A stretch of DNA of 64,000 nucleotides, from positions 105,921-169,920 of the forward strand of contig NZ_JAGOMQ010000004.1 of the NCBI RefSeq assembly GCF_017993425.1, given 5' to 3'. Source of the stretch: Amaricoccus sp. GTDB lineage: Bacteria > Pseudomonadota > Alphaproteobacteria > Rhodobacterales > Rhodobacteraceae. Within the stretch, counting starts at the first letter, position 1. Each line of letters begins with the position of its first letter. A model generated the notes under the pieces. That model had not been told where the DNA came from. It saw only the letters and a program-made list of their open reading frames with translations, and ran no database searches. A program made the translations under genes and the position numbers. This document shows, one piece after another, positions 16,854-25,805 of the stretch.

Positions 16854-17698
16854 GTCCCGTCGCTCGCGCCTTCGAGCTCCTCGTCCCAGAGGCCGGCGGC
16901 GCGCAGCTCGGCCTCGCGCTTCCGCTCGACGGAGCGGACGAGCAGGATGGAGATCTCGTAGAGCGGGTAGATCGCCGCGAAGAGGATAAGCTGGGACAGG
17001 ACGTCCGGCCCCGGCGTGACCATGGCGGCGGTGATCAGCATCAGCACGATGGCGTAGCGGCGGAACTTCGAGAGGCCCTTGGCCGATACGAGGCCGGCCA
17101 TGCCCATCAGGGTGAGCGCCACGGGCAGCTGGAAGCAGACGCCGAAGGCGATCATGAACTTCATGGTCAGCGAGAGGTACTCGTTGATCGTACCGAGGAA
17201 CTGGATCTCGACGTCCTGGCCCTCGACGGGGGCGCCGGCGCCGAACTGCTGGAAGCCGAGGAAGAAGTCGTAGGCGAGCGGGATCACCACGTAGAAGGCG
17301 AAGGCGCAGCCGAGCAGGAACAGGAGCGGCGAGGCGATCATGAACGGCAGGAAGGCCCGCTTCTCGCTGCGGTAGAGGCCCGGGGCGACGAAGCGCCAGA
17401 GCTGGTAGCCGATGATCGGGAAGGCGACGACGAAGCCGCCGAAGACCGAGATCCGCACCTGGGTCATGAAGCCCTGCTGGAGCCCGGTGAAGATCAGCTG
17501 CGGCTCCTGGCCGTGGTCGATGAGCAGGCCGGCGATCGGCGCGGCGAGGAAGTCGAAGATCGGGCCGGCGACGGTGAAGCAGGCGACCATGGCCACGGCG
17601 AAGGCGACGACGGAGTAGATGAGCCGGGTGCGCAGCTCGGCGAGGTGCTCGATGAGCGGCGCGGTGGAGTCGTCGATCTCGTCCTTGGCGTCCGTCAT
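16850..17698 (-). CDS. tatC: Sec-independent translocase subunit TatC
   Basis: 282 aa, six predicted membrane helices. The N-terminal cytoplasmic motif LIEHLAELRTRLIYSV, carrying the conserved Glu that reads twin-arginine signals, and GFQQFG/FQLPVAL loops are as expected. TatC binds the RR signal and nucleates the TatABC translocase that exports folded proteins. A candidate substrate, the PhoX phosphatase with an RR signal, is at 60942-62936. The start overlaps the 3' end of tatB by 4 bp; the stop overlaps the DUF815 start. Confidence 0.97.
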   Translation of the reverse strand: MTDAKDEIDDSTAPLIEHLAELRTRLIYSVVAFAVAMVACFTVAGPIFDFLAAPIAGLLIDHGQEPQLIFTGLQQGFMTQVRISVFGGFVVAFPIIGYQLWRFVAPGLYRSEKRAFLPFMIASPLLFLLGCAFAFYVVIPLAYDFFLGFQQFGAGAPVEGQDVEIQFLGTINEYLSLTMKFMIAFGVCFQLPVALTLMGMAGLVSAKGLSKFRRYAIVLMLITAAMVTPGPDVLSQLILFAAIYPLYEISILLVRSVERKREAELRAAGLWDEELEGASDGT

Positions 17699-18201
17699 GG
17701 CTTGCCGCCGTCGGCGGGGGCGGCCTCAGGCGCCGGAGCCGGCGCGGGAGTCGACGGGGCTGCGACGGAGGCGGGCGCGGCGGCCGCCGCAGCCGCGGAG
17801 GCAGGGGCGGCAGAGGCGGAGGTTGGAGCCGAAGGCGTCGCCGGCGCCGCATCGGCGGAGGCCGGGGCGGCGGCGGTCGCGGCGGCCGTCGCCGTGGCGG
17901 CCGGGGCTGGGCCCTCGACGGTCTTGTCGATGTCCTTGACCACGCTCTCGGCGTATTTGCGCGCGGAGGCGGTCGCCGAGTAGTTCAGGCGGTCGAGGGC
18001 CTTCAGCTGCTGGGTGGCGTCCTTGAGGCCGCTCTCGTCGGCGGCGGCCTCCATCGAGCGCTGGAAGTCCCGCGCCATGGCGCGGGCGCGGCCCATGAAC
18101 TGCCCGGCCGTGCGGAACAGCCCCGGCAGATCCTTCGGGCCCACCACGATCAGCGCGACGACGCCGATCAGGAACAGCTCGCCCCAGCCGATGTCGAACA
18201 T
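17695..18201 (-). CDS. tatB: Sec-independent translocase subunit TatB
   Basis: 168 aa: one N-terminal membrane helix (MFDIGWGELFLIGVVALIVV), the GPKDLPGLFRTAGQ hinge with the conserved Pro, an amphipathic helix, then an unusually Ala/Pro-rich tail of about 80 residues (AAATATAAAT, APASADAAPATPSAP). TatB forms the receptor complex with TatC. The tail is longer and simpler than in typical TatB and is probably disordered. Middle gene of tatABC. Confidence 0.95.
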   Translation of the reverse strand: MFDIGWGELFLIGVVALIVVGPKDLPGLFRTAGQFMGRARAMARDFQRSMEAAADESGLKDATQQLKALDRLNYSATASARKYAESVVKDIDKTVEGPAPAATATAAATAAAPASADAAPATPSAPTSASAAPASAAAAAAAPASVAAPSTPAPAPAPEAAPADGGKP

Positions 18202-18224
18202 GGCGCAGCGCGACCCCTAGCGGG

Positions 18225-18446
18225 TCACACCTTCTCCTTCTCGGGCGTCACGTCGCGGGCCGCGTCGGCGGCGGCGTTGCGGCGCTCGTGCTCGATCTCG
18301 TCGGCGCCTTCCTTGATGCCGCGCTTGAAGCTGGTGATGCCCTTGCCGACCTCGCCCATCAAGCCGGCGATCTTGCCCCGCCCGAACAGGACGAGGACGA
18401 CGATGGCGATGAGCAGCAGACCTGCCGGGCCGATGTTGTTCAGCAT
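18225..18446 (-). CDS. tatA: Sec-independent translocase subunit TatA
   Basis: 73 aa: single membrane helix (PAGLLLIAIVVLVLFGRGK) with the FGRGKI hinge and an amphipathic helix (AGLMGEVGKGITSFKRGI). TatA oligomerises to form the transient passage for folded substrates. First gene of tatABC-DUF815; 23 bp separate it from tatB. An AGGGAGAG ribosome-binding site precedes the ATG. Confidence 0.96.
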   Translation of the reverse strand: MLNNIGPAGLLLIAIVVLVLFGRGKIAGLMGEVGKGITSFKRGIKEGADEIEHERRNAAADAARDVTPEKEKV

Positions 18447-18577
18447 GTCTCTCTCCCTTGCGGCGCGCCTTCCCCGGGGGCGGGCGCGCTCGCCTCTTCA
18501 CATATGCCGCCTCGGGGGGATGATCAAACCCCAAACCGCCCGCTCGCGCGAACGCGAGCCGGCGCGGGAGGGGTCGA

Positions 18578-19696
18578 TCAACGCGGGAACACGAAGCAGC
18601 GCTCGCGGGGGGCGGAGAGCCAGAGCGGGGTGCCGGGGCGCGGCAGGAAGACGCCGGGGACCTTCGCCTTGAGGAGGGGGCCGCCGTTCTCGACCTGGAG
18701 CTCGACGATCGACTGGTCGCCGACGAAGCGGGCGCGGACGACGCGGCTGCGCGCCGGGGCGCCGTCGCGGGCGGTCGGCCTCGGCCCGCCGCCGTTGCGG
18801 TCGAAGTCCATGCGCAGGTGCTGGGGGCGGATCGCCACCTCGACCGCGGCGCCCTCGGGGCGGCCCTCGCCGGGGAAGCTGCCGAACGCCGTCTCGACCG
18901 CGCCGTCGCGGACGACGCCGGGGAGCACGTTGAGGTCGGAGAAGAACAGCGCCGCCGCCTTGTCGGCCGGGGCGTTGTAGATCTCGAAGGGCGGGGCCTG
19001 CTGCACGATGCGGCCCGCGCGCATCAGCGCGATGCGGTCGGCCATGCGCATCGCCTCCTCGGGCTCGTGGGTGACCATGAGCACCGCCGCCCCCTCCTCC
19101 TTGAGGAGGTCGAGCGTCTCGTCGCGCACCTCGTCGCGCAGGCGGTCGTCGAGGCCGGAGAAGGGCTCGTCCATCAGGAGGATGCGCGGCTGCGGGGCGA
19201 GCGCGCGGGCCAGCGCCACGCGCTGCTGCTCGCCGCCGGAGAGCTGGTGGGGGTATTTCGCCGCGTGCCCGGCGAGGCCGACCCGGTCGATGAGCGCCAG
19301 CGCGCGGCGCTCGCGCTCGGGGCGGGGGCCGCGCAGGCCGAAGGCGACGTTGTCGAGGACGCGCAGGTGGGGAAAGAGGGCGAAGTCCTGGAAGACCAGC
19401 CCGACGCCGCGCGCCTCGGGCGGCAGGTGGCGGGCGGCGTCGGAGACGATGCGGCCGTCGAGCGCGACCGTGCCGGCACGCTGGCGCTCGACCCCGGCGG
19501 CGATCTTGAGGAGCGTCGACTTGCCGCAGCCGGAGGGGCCGAGCAGGCAGACGACCTCGCCGGCCTCGAGCTCGAGCGAGACGTCGCTCACCACGTCGAC
19601 GCCGTCGTAGCCGTGCGACACGCCGGCGAGCGCCAGGCGGACCGTGCCGTCCGGCGCCGGGTCGCGTCGTCCCGCCCCTATTCCGACCATTTCCAT
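18578..19696 (-). CDS. ABC transporter ATP-binding protein (FbpC/PotA-like)
   Basis: 372 aa. Nucleotide-binding domain with Walker A GPSGCGKST, Q-loop, signature LSGGEQQRVALARAL, Walker B ILLMDEPFSGLD and the switch His in VLMVTHEPEEA. The C-terminal ~120 residues form a TOBE-like regulatory domain (GARSRVVRARFVGDQSIVEL region). This is the layout of import ATPases for iron, spermidine/putrescine or molybdate-type ligands. No permease or binding-protein gene is adjacent, so substrate is open. Two ATGs six bases apart (19696, 19690) are possible starts; no strong Shine-Dalgarno distinguishes them. Confidence 0.85.
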   Translation of the reverse strand: MEMVGIGAGRRDPAPDGTVRLALAGVSHGYDGVDVVSDVSLELEAGEVVCLLGPSGCGKSTLLKIAAGVERQRAGTVALDGRIVSDAARHLPPEARGVGLVFQDFALFPHLRVLDNVAFGLRGPRPERERRALALIDRVGLAGHAAKYPHQLSGGEQQRVALARALAPQPRILLMDEPFSGLDDRLRDEVRDETLDLLKEEGAAVLMVTHEPEEAMRMADRIALMRAGRIVQQAPPFEIYNAPADKAAALFFSDLNVLPGVVRDGAVETAFGSFPGEGRPEGAAVEVAIRPQHLRMDFDRNGGGPRPTARDGAPARSRVVRARFVGDQSIVELQVENGGPLLKAKVPGVFLPRPGTPLWLSAPRERCFVFPR

Positions 19697-19793
19697 CGAG
19701 TTTGCGCTTAGCGCCCCGCGGCCGCCGGCGCAAGCGAGGTTGCCAGCGGGCGGGCGGGCTGGCATCACGGCGGGCGCTTGCCGGAGAGGGGCG

Positions 19794-20378
19794 ATGGACG
19801 GACCGAGCCAGCACGAGGCCTTCCTGCATGTCCGGGTGCTGGTCGGCGTCGTGGTCGGGCTGACGCTGACGCGGCTCCTCCTGTCGCTGGCGCGGCTGGT
19901 GCAGCATCCGGGCCATGCGCGGCTGTCGGCGATCTGGCTCGGCTGGGCGCTCTTCCTGCTGATCGCGACGCTGCATCTCTGGTGGTTCGAGTTCGGGCTG
20001 GCCACGGTGACGTGGCGGTTCGAGATCTATGCGTTCACGGTGCTCTATGCGGCGCTCTACTTCTTCACCTGCGCGGTGCTGACGCCGGACGCGATCGACG
20101 ATTTCGCGCGGCTCGACGCGTGGTTCGACGCGCGGCGGGCGTGGTTCTATTGCCTGCTCGCGGCGCTGCTGCTCTGCGACCTGATCGACACGCGGCTGAA
20201 GGGGGAGGCGCATTTCGCGTGGCTGGGGCCGCTCTATCCGCTGCGGCAGATCGGGCTCGCGGCGGCGGCGCTGGCGGCGGCCCGGGCGCGGGACCGGCGC
20301 GTCGACGCCTGCGTGCTCGCGGCGGCGCTGCTGAGCGAGCTCGCGCTGATCGCCGGGCGCTACGACCTGATCGGCTGA
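19794..20378 (+). CDS. multi-pass membrane protein of unknown function
   Basis: 194 aa with about six hydrophobic segments (VLVGVVVGLTLTRLLLSL, WLGWALFLLIATLHLWWFEF, IYAFTVLYAALYFFTC and others). No catalytic motif recognised. ATG at 19794 with GGAGAGG upstream. The 3' end overlaps the tail of the opposing histidine kinase gene by 19 bp, an unusual convergent overlap. Divergent from the ABC ATPase gene. Confidence 0.7.
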   Translation: MDGPSQHEAFLHVRVLVGVVVGLTLTRLLLSLARLVQHPGHARLSAIWLGWALFLLIATLHLWWFEFGLATVTWRFEIYAFTVLYAALYFFTCAVLTPDAIDDFARLDAWFDARRAWFYCLLAALLLCDLIDTRLKGEAHFAWLGPLYPLRQIGLAAAALAAARARDRRVDACVLAAALLSELALIAGRYDLIG

Positions 20379-22231
20379 CCCGCCGGCTCGGCGGGCGCGG
20401 CGAGGCGGAGCGCCACCTCGATCCAGAACGTCGAGCCGCCGCCGGGGGCGTCCTCGACGCCGATGCGGCCGCCCATCCGTCGCACCACCTCGGCGCAGAT
20501 CGCGAGGCCGAGCCCCGAGCCGCCGACATGGCGCCCCGAGGGCGCCTGCTCGTAGGGCAGGAAGATCCGCTCGCGCGCCTCGGCCGGCACGCCCTCGCCG
20601 GTGTCGCGCACCTCGATGCGCAGGCCGTCGCCGGCGAGCGGGCGGACCACGACGGTGACGGATCCGGCCTCGGTGAACTTGGCGGCGTTGCCGACGAGGT
20701 TGGTCAGCACCTGCCGCAGCCCGAGGCGCTGGCCGACGCGGCGGCGGGGCAGTCCGGGGGCGATGTCGGCGGCGAGCCGGAGCCCCCCGGCGTAGGGGAG
20801 GAAGCGCGCCTCGACCAGCACCTCCTCGACGAGCGCGCCGAGATCGAAGCTCTCGGCCTCCGTCTCGCCCCGGCGGCTCTCCAGCCGGGTGAAGTCGAGG
20901 AGCCGGGTGATGACGTCGAGGAGGTGGACGCCGGAGGTGCGGATGGTCGCGACCGAGTTGCGCAGGCTCGGCTCGAGGCCGGGCTCGGCCAGCACGACGC
21001 TCGCCATCCCGAGGATGCCGTTCAGCGGCGTGCGCACCTCGTGCGACACGGTGGCGAGGAAGCGGGTCTTGGCGGCGTCGGCCGCCAGCGCGCGCTCGGT
21101 CATCGCGGCGAGCCGGGCGGTGCGCTCCGCCACCCGCGCCTCGAGGTCGCGCTTGCGCGCCTCCACCTCGGCGAGCGCGGCGAGCCGGTCGCGGTTGACG
21201 GCGTGGACGAGCTGGCAGACCGCCACCAGCACCGTCAGGTAGATGACCGCGGTCACGAAGTCCGGTCCCGCCACCGTGCCGACCCGCGCGAGCAGCATCA
21301 CCAGCGCCGCGAGCGCCATGAAGAACGACAGCGCCGCCCCGTCGAGGCTGCGCTTCTGCATGGCGATCCAGACGCAGAACGGGATGGCGCTGGCGAGCAG
21401 GACGCCGCTCGGGCTCGGCCCCGGGAGCGGCGCGTCGAGGAGGAGCCGGAAGCCGCCGAGGAGCGCGAGCCCCAGCGCCGCGGTGACCAGCGCCGGGCGC
21501 AGGTCGCCGCGCACCAGATGGGCCTCGCCGAGGCTGGCGATCGCCGCCCCGGCGATCAGCAGGCCGAGAGGCTCGAAGACCAGCGCGAGGAACGCCGTCT
21601 TCCAGGCCGTCGGCGGCGCGACCGGCGCGCCGGCGAGGCCGGCCGCGAGGAACGCCGCCGCGACGGTCGCGGAGAAGACACCGACGCCGGCGAGGAGGAT
21701 CAGCCAGTCGCTGGTGCGGCTGCGCTCCGCCCGCCGCCGCGCGAGGCTGCGCATCGTCGCGGCCCCGGCGAGGGCGGCGATGCCGTGGGCGGCGGCGTCG
21801 ATCGCCGCGGGCGCCGGCGCGAGCCCGCCGGCGAGCCCGGCGAGCCAGAAGCCGGCGGCCGCGGCGGCCGCGCCCCGCCGTCGCCGGATCACCGCGGCGA
21901 AGAGCGCGACGCCCGAGGCCGGGGTGGCGCCGAGGAGCGCCCCCTCGCCGAAGCCGAGGGCGCGGCAGGCGAGCGCGGTCGCGAAGGTGGCGGCGAGGAT
22001 CAGGAGCTCCGGGCCGAAGCCGGCGGCGTCTCCGGCGCGGCGCGTCGCTGGCGCAGCCTCCGGAACGCCGGCGGCGGCTTTCGGGGCGCACGGCGCCGTG
22101 GCGGGCTCGGCCTGATGCACCGGCCCCGCCTGCGGCCGATCGCGAGGGTTGTCAACCTCGCTGACGACACAATCATGGCGGGATACGACATTCGCCCCGC
22201 GCCGCATGGGCGGCGGGGCGGACCGGCGCAA
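20360..22231 (-). CDS. membrane sensor histidine kinase with MASE1-like N-terminus
   Basis: Up to 623 aa. N-terminal half: about eight hydrophobic helices of the MASE1/integral-membrane sensory type. A coiled coil follows (LAALAEVEARKRDLEARVAE), then the dimerisation H-box VSHEVRTPLNGILG, N-box GNAAKFTEAG, G1 DTGEGVP and G2 GGSGLGLAI. A complete cytoplasmic kinase core without receiver domain. No response regulator is nearby, so it is an orphan kinase. The start is uncertain: the ATG at 22231 is the longest option and the first ~65 residues are low-complexity, so initiation may be later. Confidence 0.85.
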   Translation of the reverse strand: MRRSAPPPMRRGANVVSRHDCVVSEVDNPRDRPQAGPVHQAEPATAPCAPKAAAGVPEAAPATRRAGDAAGFGPELLILAATFATALACRALGFGEGALLGATPASGVALFAAVIRRRRGAAAAAAGFWLAGLAGGLAPAPAAIDAAAHGIAALAGAATMRSLARRRAERSRTSDWLILLAGVGVFSATVAAAFLAAGLAGAPVAPPTAWKTAFLALVFEPLGLLIAGAAIASLGEAHLVRGDLRPALVTAALGLALLGGFRLLLDAPLPGPSPSGVLLASAIPFCVWIAMQKRSLDGAALSFFMALAALVMLLARVGTVAGPDFVTAVIYLTVLVAVCQLVHAVNRDRLAALAEVEARKRDLEARVAERTARLAAMTERALAADAAKTRFLATVSHEVRTPLNGILGMASVVLAEPGLEPSLRNSVATIRTSGVHLLDVITRLLDFTRLESRRGETEAESFDLGALVEEVLVEARFLPYAGGLRLAADIAPGLPRRRVGQRLGLRQVLTNLVGNAAKFTEAGSVTVVVRPLAGDGLRIEVRDTGEGVPAEARERIFLPYEQAPSGRHVGGSGLGLAICAEVVRRMGGRIGVEDAPGGGSTFWIEVALRLAAPAEPAGQPIRS

Positions 22232-22244
22232 AGCCGCCGATGCG

Positions 22245-23093
22245 TCAGCCGCGCGGGGTGGGGGCCGAGGTCGGGTGGAAGAGGCCGGCCGGCGAGGCGG
22301 TGAAGATCTCGACGCCGGTCTCGGTGACGCCGACCGAGTGCTCGAACTGCGCCGAGAGCGAGCGGTCGCGGGTGACCGCGGTCCAGTCGTCGTCGAGGAT
22401 GCGCGTCTCCGGACGCCCGAGGTTGATCATCGGCTCGATGGTGAAGAACATCCCCGGCTCGAGGATCGGGCCGGCGCCCCAGCGGCCGTAGTGCAGCACG
22501 TTCGGCGCGGCGTGGAACACCCGCCCGAGCCCGTGGCCGCAGAAGTCGCGCACCACCGAGCAGCGATGCGCCTCGGCGAAGCGCTGGATGGCGGCGCCGA
22601 TGTCGCCGAAGGTGGCGCCGGGGCGGACCTGCGCGATGCCCTCCATCAGGGCGTCGTGGGTGATGTCGACCAGCCGCTCCGCCTTGCGGCTGGCCGTGCC
22701 CGCCACGTACATCCGGCTCGAGTCGCCGTACCAGCCGTCGACGATCACCGTGACGTCGATGTTGACGATGTCCTCGTCGCGCAGCGCGTCGCTGGAGCGG
22801 CCGGGGATCTTGTTGCCCGGGATGCCGTGGCAGACGACGTGGTTGACGCTGATGCAGGAGGCGTGGCGGTAGCCCTTGTAGCCGACGGTCGCCGAAGTGG
22901 CCCCGGCCTCGCGCACCATGCGGTGGATCTCGGAATCGAGCATGGCGGTCTCGACGCCCGGCACGACCAGCGGGCCGATGCGGTCGAGGACGTCGGCGAC
23001 GACGCGGCCGGCCGCCCGCATCCCGGCGAAGTCCGCCGGATCGTGGATCTTGATGCCGTCCCGGTTGAGACGGCCGCTGGACGGGCTTTCCAA
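22245..23093 (-). CDS. map: methionine aminopeptidase, type I
   Basis: 282 aa. Removes N-terminal Met from new proteins using a two-metal site. Metal ligands visible: Asp pair in VNIDVTVIVDGWYGDSSRMY, His in FCGHGLGRVFH, Glu in PGMFFTIEPMIN and a C-terminal Glu region in SLSAQFEHSVGVTETG. Type I, without an insertion. The N-terminal ~12 residues are variable, so the start could be slightly later. Confidence 0.95.
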   Translation of the reverse strand: MESPSSGRLNRDGIKIHDPADFAGMRAAGRVVADVLDRIGPLVVPGVETAMLDSEIHRMVREAGATSATVGYKGYRHASCISVNHVVCHGIPGNKIPGRSSDALRDEDIVNIDVTVIVDGWYGDSSRMYVAGTASRKAERLVDITHDALMEGIAQVRPGATFGDIGAAIQRFAEAHRCSVVRDFCGHGLGRVFHAAPNVLHYGRWGAGPILEPGMFFTIEPMINLGRPETRILDDDWTAVTRDRSLSAQFEHSVGVTETGVEIFTASPAGLFHPTSAPTPRG

Positions 23094-23169
23094 GGCGCGG
23101 CGCTCCTCGCGATGCGAGGGTCGAATCTAAGCCATTCCGGTCCGGGATTCAAACCCCCGGGGGCGCGCG

Positions 23170-24075
23170 TCACCAGCGGTCGGGACCGCGGCCGCGGAAA
23201 TGCTCGGCGAGGAAGTCGACGAAGGCGCGGAGCTTCGGCTGGGGATAGCGGCCCGGCGGGTAGAGCGCCCAGACGCCCATCAGGTCGGGGGCGCGCCCGG
23301 GCAGGATCTCGACGAGGCGCCCCGCCTCCAGCGCGTCGCCGAGGATGAAGGAGGGCAGGAGCGCGATGCCGAGGCCCGCCTCGGCGGCGTGCAGCAGGAC
23401 GTCGGCGTTGTTGGCGGTGAGCCGGCCGCCGACGCGGATGTGGCGCTCCTCGCCGCCGGCGCCGCGGAGGCGCCAGAAGTTGCCGGTGGCGAGGTTCGAG
23501 GAATGCAGGAGCCGGTGCTCGCCGAGGTCGTCGAGGGATTTCGGCGCGCCCATGCCGGCGACGTAGTCCGGGGCGGCGACCAGCACGCGGCGGGCCTCGG
23601 CGAGCTTGCGGGCCTTGAGCGAGGAATCCTCGAGCGCCCCGATGCGGACGGCGAGGTCGAAGCCCTCGGCGATCACCTCGACGAAGCGGTCGTCGAGCAC
23701 GAGGTTGACGTCGACCTCGGGGCAGGCGCGCAGGAAGAGCGGCACGGCCGTCGCGAGCCGGGCGATGCCGAAGCTGACCGGGACCGAGACGCGGAGCGAG
23801 CCGCGGGGCGCGTCCTGCATCGAGGTGACCATGGCGTCGGCCTCGAGGGCGCCGGCGAGGACGCCGCGGGCGCGGTCGTAGTAGGCGAGGCCGAGCTCGG
23901 TCGGGCTGACGCGCCGCGTGGTGCGGTTGAGGAGGCGCACGGCGAGGCGGGCCTCGAGCGCGGCGACGTGCTTGGAGACCGCCGACTTGGAGAGGCCCAT
24001 CTTGCGCGCGGCCTCGGTGAAGCCGCCGTGGTCCACGACGCGCACGAAGGCCTCCATCTCGGTCAGGCGGTCCAT
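23170..24075 (-). CDS. LysR-family transcriptional regulator
   Basis: 301 aa. N-terminal winged HTH (MEAFVRVVDHGGFTEAARKM, then GLSKSAVSKHVAALEARL) and a periplasmic-binding-like effector domain. The HTH resembles the LysR subgroup starting MDRLTEMEAFVRV. Such regulators usually control a divergent gene, but here the neighbours (map, lytic transglycosylase) are co-oriented, so the target is not evident. Confidence 0.9.
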   Translation of the reverse strand: MDRLTEMEAFVRVVDHGGFTEAARKMGLSKSAVSKHVAALEARLAVRLLNRTTRRVSPTELGLAYYDRARGVLAGALEADAMVTSMQDAPRGSLRVSVPVSFGIARLATAVPLFLRACPEVDVNLVLDDRFVEVIAEGFDLAVRIGALEDSSLKARKLAEARRVLVAAPDYVAGMGAPKSLDDLGEHRLLHSSNLATGNFWRLRGAGGEERHIRVGGRLTANNADVLLHAAEAGLGIALLPSFILGDALEAGRLVEILPGRAPDLMGVWALYPPGRYPQPKLRAFVDFLAEHFRGRGPDRW

Positions 24076-24112
24076 CCTCGTCGCGGCCTCCTGCCCCGGC
24101 GCGGGCGCGGCG

Positions 24113-24739
24113 TCAGCGCGCGCAGGCCTGCAGCTGCGCCTCGTAGCGGTCGGCCCAGGCCTGGACGTCGCGCGCCACCGGCGGCAGCCAGGGCTTGTTG
24201 CGGTAGCTGCCGCGCGCGTAGCCGGCCTTGCCCTCGTGATAGGCGAGGTACTGGTTGTAGGCGTCGCGGGTCGAGACGCCGTTCAGCCGCTGGTTCAGGT
24301 TCATGTACCAGCCGATGAAGTCCGAGGCGTCGGCGAAGTCGTCGCGGTCGGCGCCGCGGCGGCCGGTGTCGCGCATGTACCAGTCCCAGGTGCCGTCGAT
24401 CGCCTGCGCGTAGCCGTAGGCCGACGAGCGCTGCACCTCGCGGGTGAAGAACAGGCCCTTCACCTTGGTGGTCGGGCGGGCGTCGCCGACGAAGCTCGAT
24501 TCCCGCGAGATGGTGGCGAGCTGGACGGAGACGGGCACGCCCCACCTCGCCTCGGTCTTGCGCATGGCCTTGAACCAGTGCGGCCGCTCCGTCTGCATGC
24601 GGCAGGCGTCGATGGTGGTGCTCGGGGGCCGCTCGACGCCGGAGCAGGCGCCGAGCGCCGCCAGCGCGGCAACGGTGACGAGGCGACGGAGTCGCACCTG
24701 GGGTAGCCTCTGGGATACTGCTCGCGTGTCTTGGCGCAC
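24113..24739 (-). CDS. lipoprotein lytic transglycosylase (SLT domain)
   Basis: 208 aa. Lipoprotein signal with lipobox LGAC (Cys about residue 32), then an SLT-like lysozyme fold: PVSVQLATISRESSFVGDAR (catalytic Glu in SRESS), SSAYGYAQAIDGTWDWYM and DFIGWYMNLNQRLNG. Predicted to cleave peptidoglycan glycan strands from the outer membrane inner face. Stand-alone gene. Confidence 0.82.
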   Translation of the reverse strand: MRQDTRAVSQRLPQVRLRRLVTVAALAALGACSGVERPPSTTIDACRMQTERPHWFKAMRKTEARWGVPVSVQLATISRESSFVGDARPTTKVKGLFFTREVQRSSAYGYAQAIDGTWDWYMRDTGRRGADRDDFADASDFIGWYMNLNQRLNGVSTRDAYNQYLAYHEGKAGYARGSYRNKPWLPPVARDVQAWADRYEAQLQACAR

Positions 24740-24835
24740 GTCGCGGGCCAGAATGCCGGAACCGGCGCGAAAATCAACCCCGGCGGCGCCGTCTTGCGCG
24801 GGGGCGTGGCGCGGCGGCCCCAGGAGGGCGCGGGT

Positions 24836-25258
24836 TCAGGCCGAGGCGCGGGCGCCCTGCCGGGCCATCGCCTCGGCGATCGCCGCGTAGGCGGCGCGCC
24901 AGGCGGATTGCAGCTCCGGGGTGAAGGCGGAGCCGAGGGTCTCGCCGAGCGTGACGAGGAGCGCGTGGCCGAGCGGCGGGAAGTGCTCGGCGCGGATGCC
25001 GATCCGGGCATGGGCGACGGCGAGGCCGGCGACCTCGGCGGCGAGCGCGTCGGGGTCGTCGATCATGTCGGCGATGGCGACGAGGGTGGACATGAAGCGC
25101 ATCCCCTGGTCGTCCATGTCGCCGCGGAAGAGCAGCCGCATCTCCGGGGCGATGGCGAAGAGGTTGTCGTAGAAGCGCGACGAGGCGGGCTCGAAGCGCT
25201 CGCGGATCAGCGGCAGGCTCGCCCGCACCCGCGCCACGTCGTCCGGACCGATGGCCAT
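24836..25258 (-). CDS. single-domain bacterial globin
   Basis: 140 aa, standard globin length. Recognisable helices: RERFEPASSRFYDNLFAIAP (A-B), EMRLLFRGDMDDQGMRFMST (C-E with a Gln at the distal side) and LAVAHARIGIRAEHFPPLG, in which the His of AHARIG fits the proximal F8 haem ligand and EHFPPLG the family signature. Vitreoscilla haemoglobin-like; a role in oxygen or nitric oxide handling is expected. An AGGAGGG site precedes ATG 25258. The upstream region is the composite repeat at 25354-25839. Confidence 0.85.
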   Translation of the reverse strand: MAIGPDDVARVRASLPLIRERFEPASSRFYDNLFAIAPEMRLLFRGDMDDQGMRFMSTLVAIADMIDDPDALAAEVAGLAVAHARIGIRAEHFPPLGHALLVTLGETLGSAFTPELQSAWRAAYAAIAEAMARQGARASA

Positions 25259-25353
25259 GCCGCCCTCCTGCGCTGTGGATGGGGCGAGGAGAGCACCCGC
25301 GAAGGTCGGCCGCTTTGATCCTGCGCAAACAGGGGCGGGGTCAGGCGCCGGGT

Positions 25354-25411
25354 GTTCACGCGTGAAAATTAGTCAAGCCATTGATTTATATAAGTTCGTT
25401 ATAATATAACA
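25354..25411 (-). repeat. TTCACGCGTGAA-type repeat, copy c (left arm of composite)
   Basis: Starts GTTCACGCGTGAAAATT, then GTCAAGCCATTGATTT, and ends in the AT palindrome GTTATAATATAAC (about 25398-25410). Copy d at 25806-25839 is its inverted counterpart (about 32 of 35 bases match), so the two form the arms of a 486-bp composite. The AT palindrome resembles Zur-type operator sequences, but its repeat context makes regulation speculative. Confidence 0.75.
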
Positions 25412-25420
25412 AACTACTGG

Positions 25421-25754
25421 CACACTGCACGACACCTGTCTGCCCTGCTGGATCCACGGGGCGCGCGCGAGCGCGGAGCGACCGAAGCGGGCTTCGCCCG
25501 CGAGGCTGCGGCGCGACAAGCGAAAGCCTGGCTTTCGCCGCGCCGACGGCTGGAGCGCGTTGGCGCGGAAGCCGTGAGGGGCGCAGATTTCTCCGGGAGC
25601 GCGCCATCCGTCCGTGAGCGCCCCGGCGAGCGCGGAATCGCGCTCGCCCCCCGCAGGGGCGATCGCGGACGGATTTGCCACGGGTCAAATCCGTCTGGCT
25701 TCGGCGTTGCGACCTGCTTCGGGCCGGGCTTCCTCTCCACTGTCGTGCAGTGTG
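25421..25754 (-). mobile_element. MITE-like element, copy 3, nested between inverted repeats
   Basis: 334 bp with perfect 14-bp inverted ends CACACTGCACGACA / TGTCGTGCAGTGTG. Same orientation as copy 1. Flanks share CTACT at slightly different offsets (25414-25418 and 25755-25759), so no clean 9-bp duplication remains. It sits inside the composite bounded by copies c and d of the TTCACGCGTGAA repeat. Confidence 0.88.
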
Positions 25755-25805
25755 CTACTCGTCCACGTGGGGAACCGGCGTAAGGATCTCATTTACCTCT
25801 GCCAC

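Noticed and set aside
18498..22091. A very long open frame on the minus strand through the ABC ATPase and histidine kinase region
   Set aside because: It is the out-of-frame shadow of GC-rich genes: Arg/Pro/Ala-rich translation with no domains, overlapping genes with clear motifs. The same applies to long antisense frames at 48505-51852 and 54442-58488.
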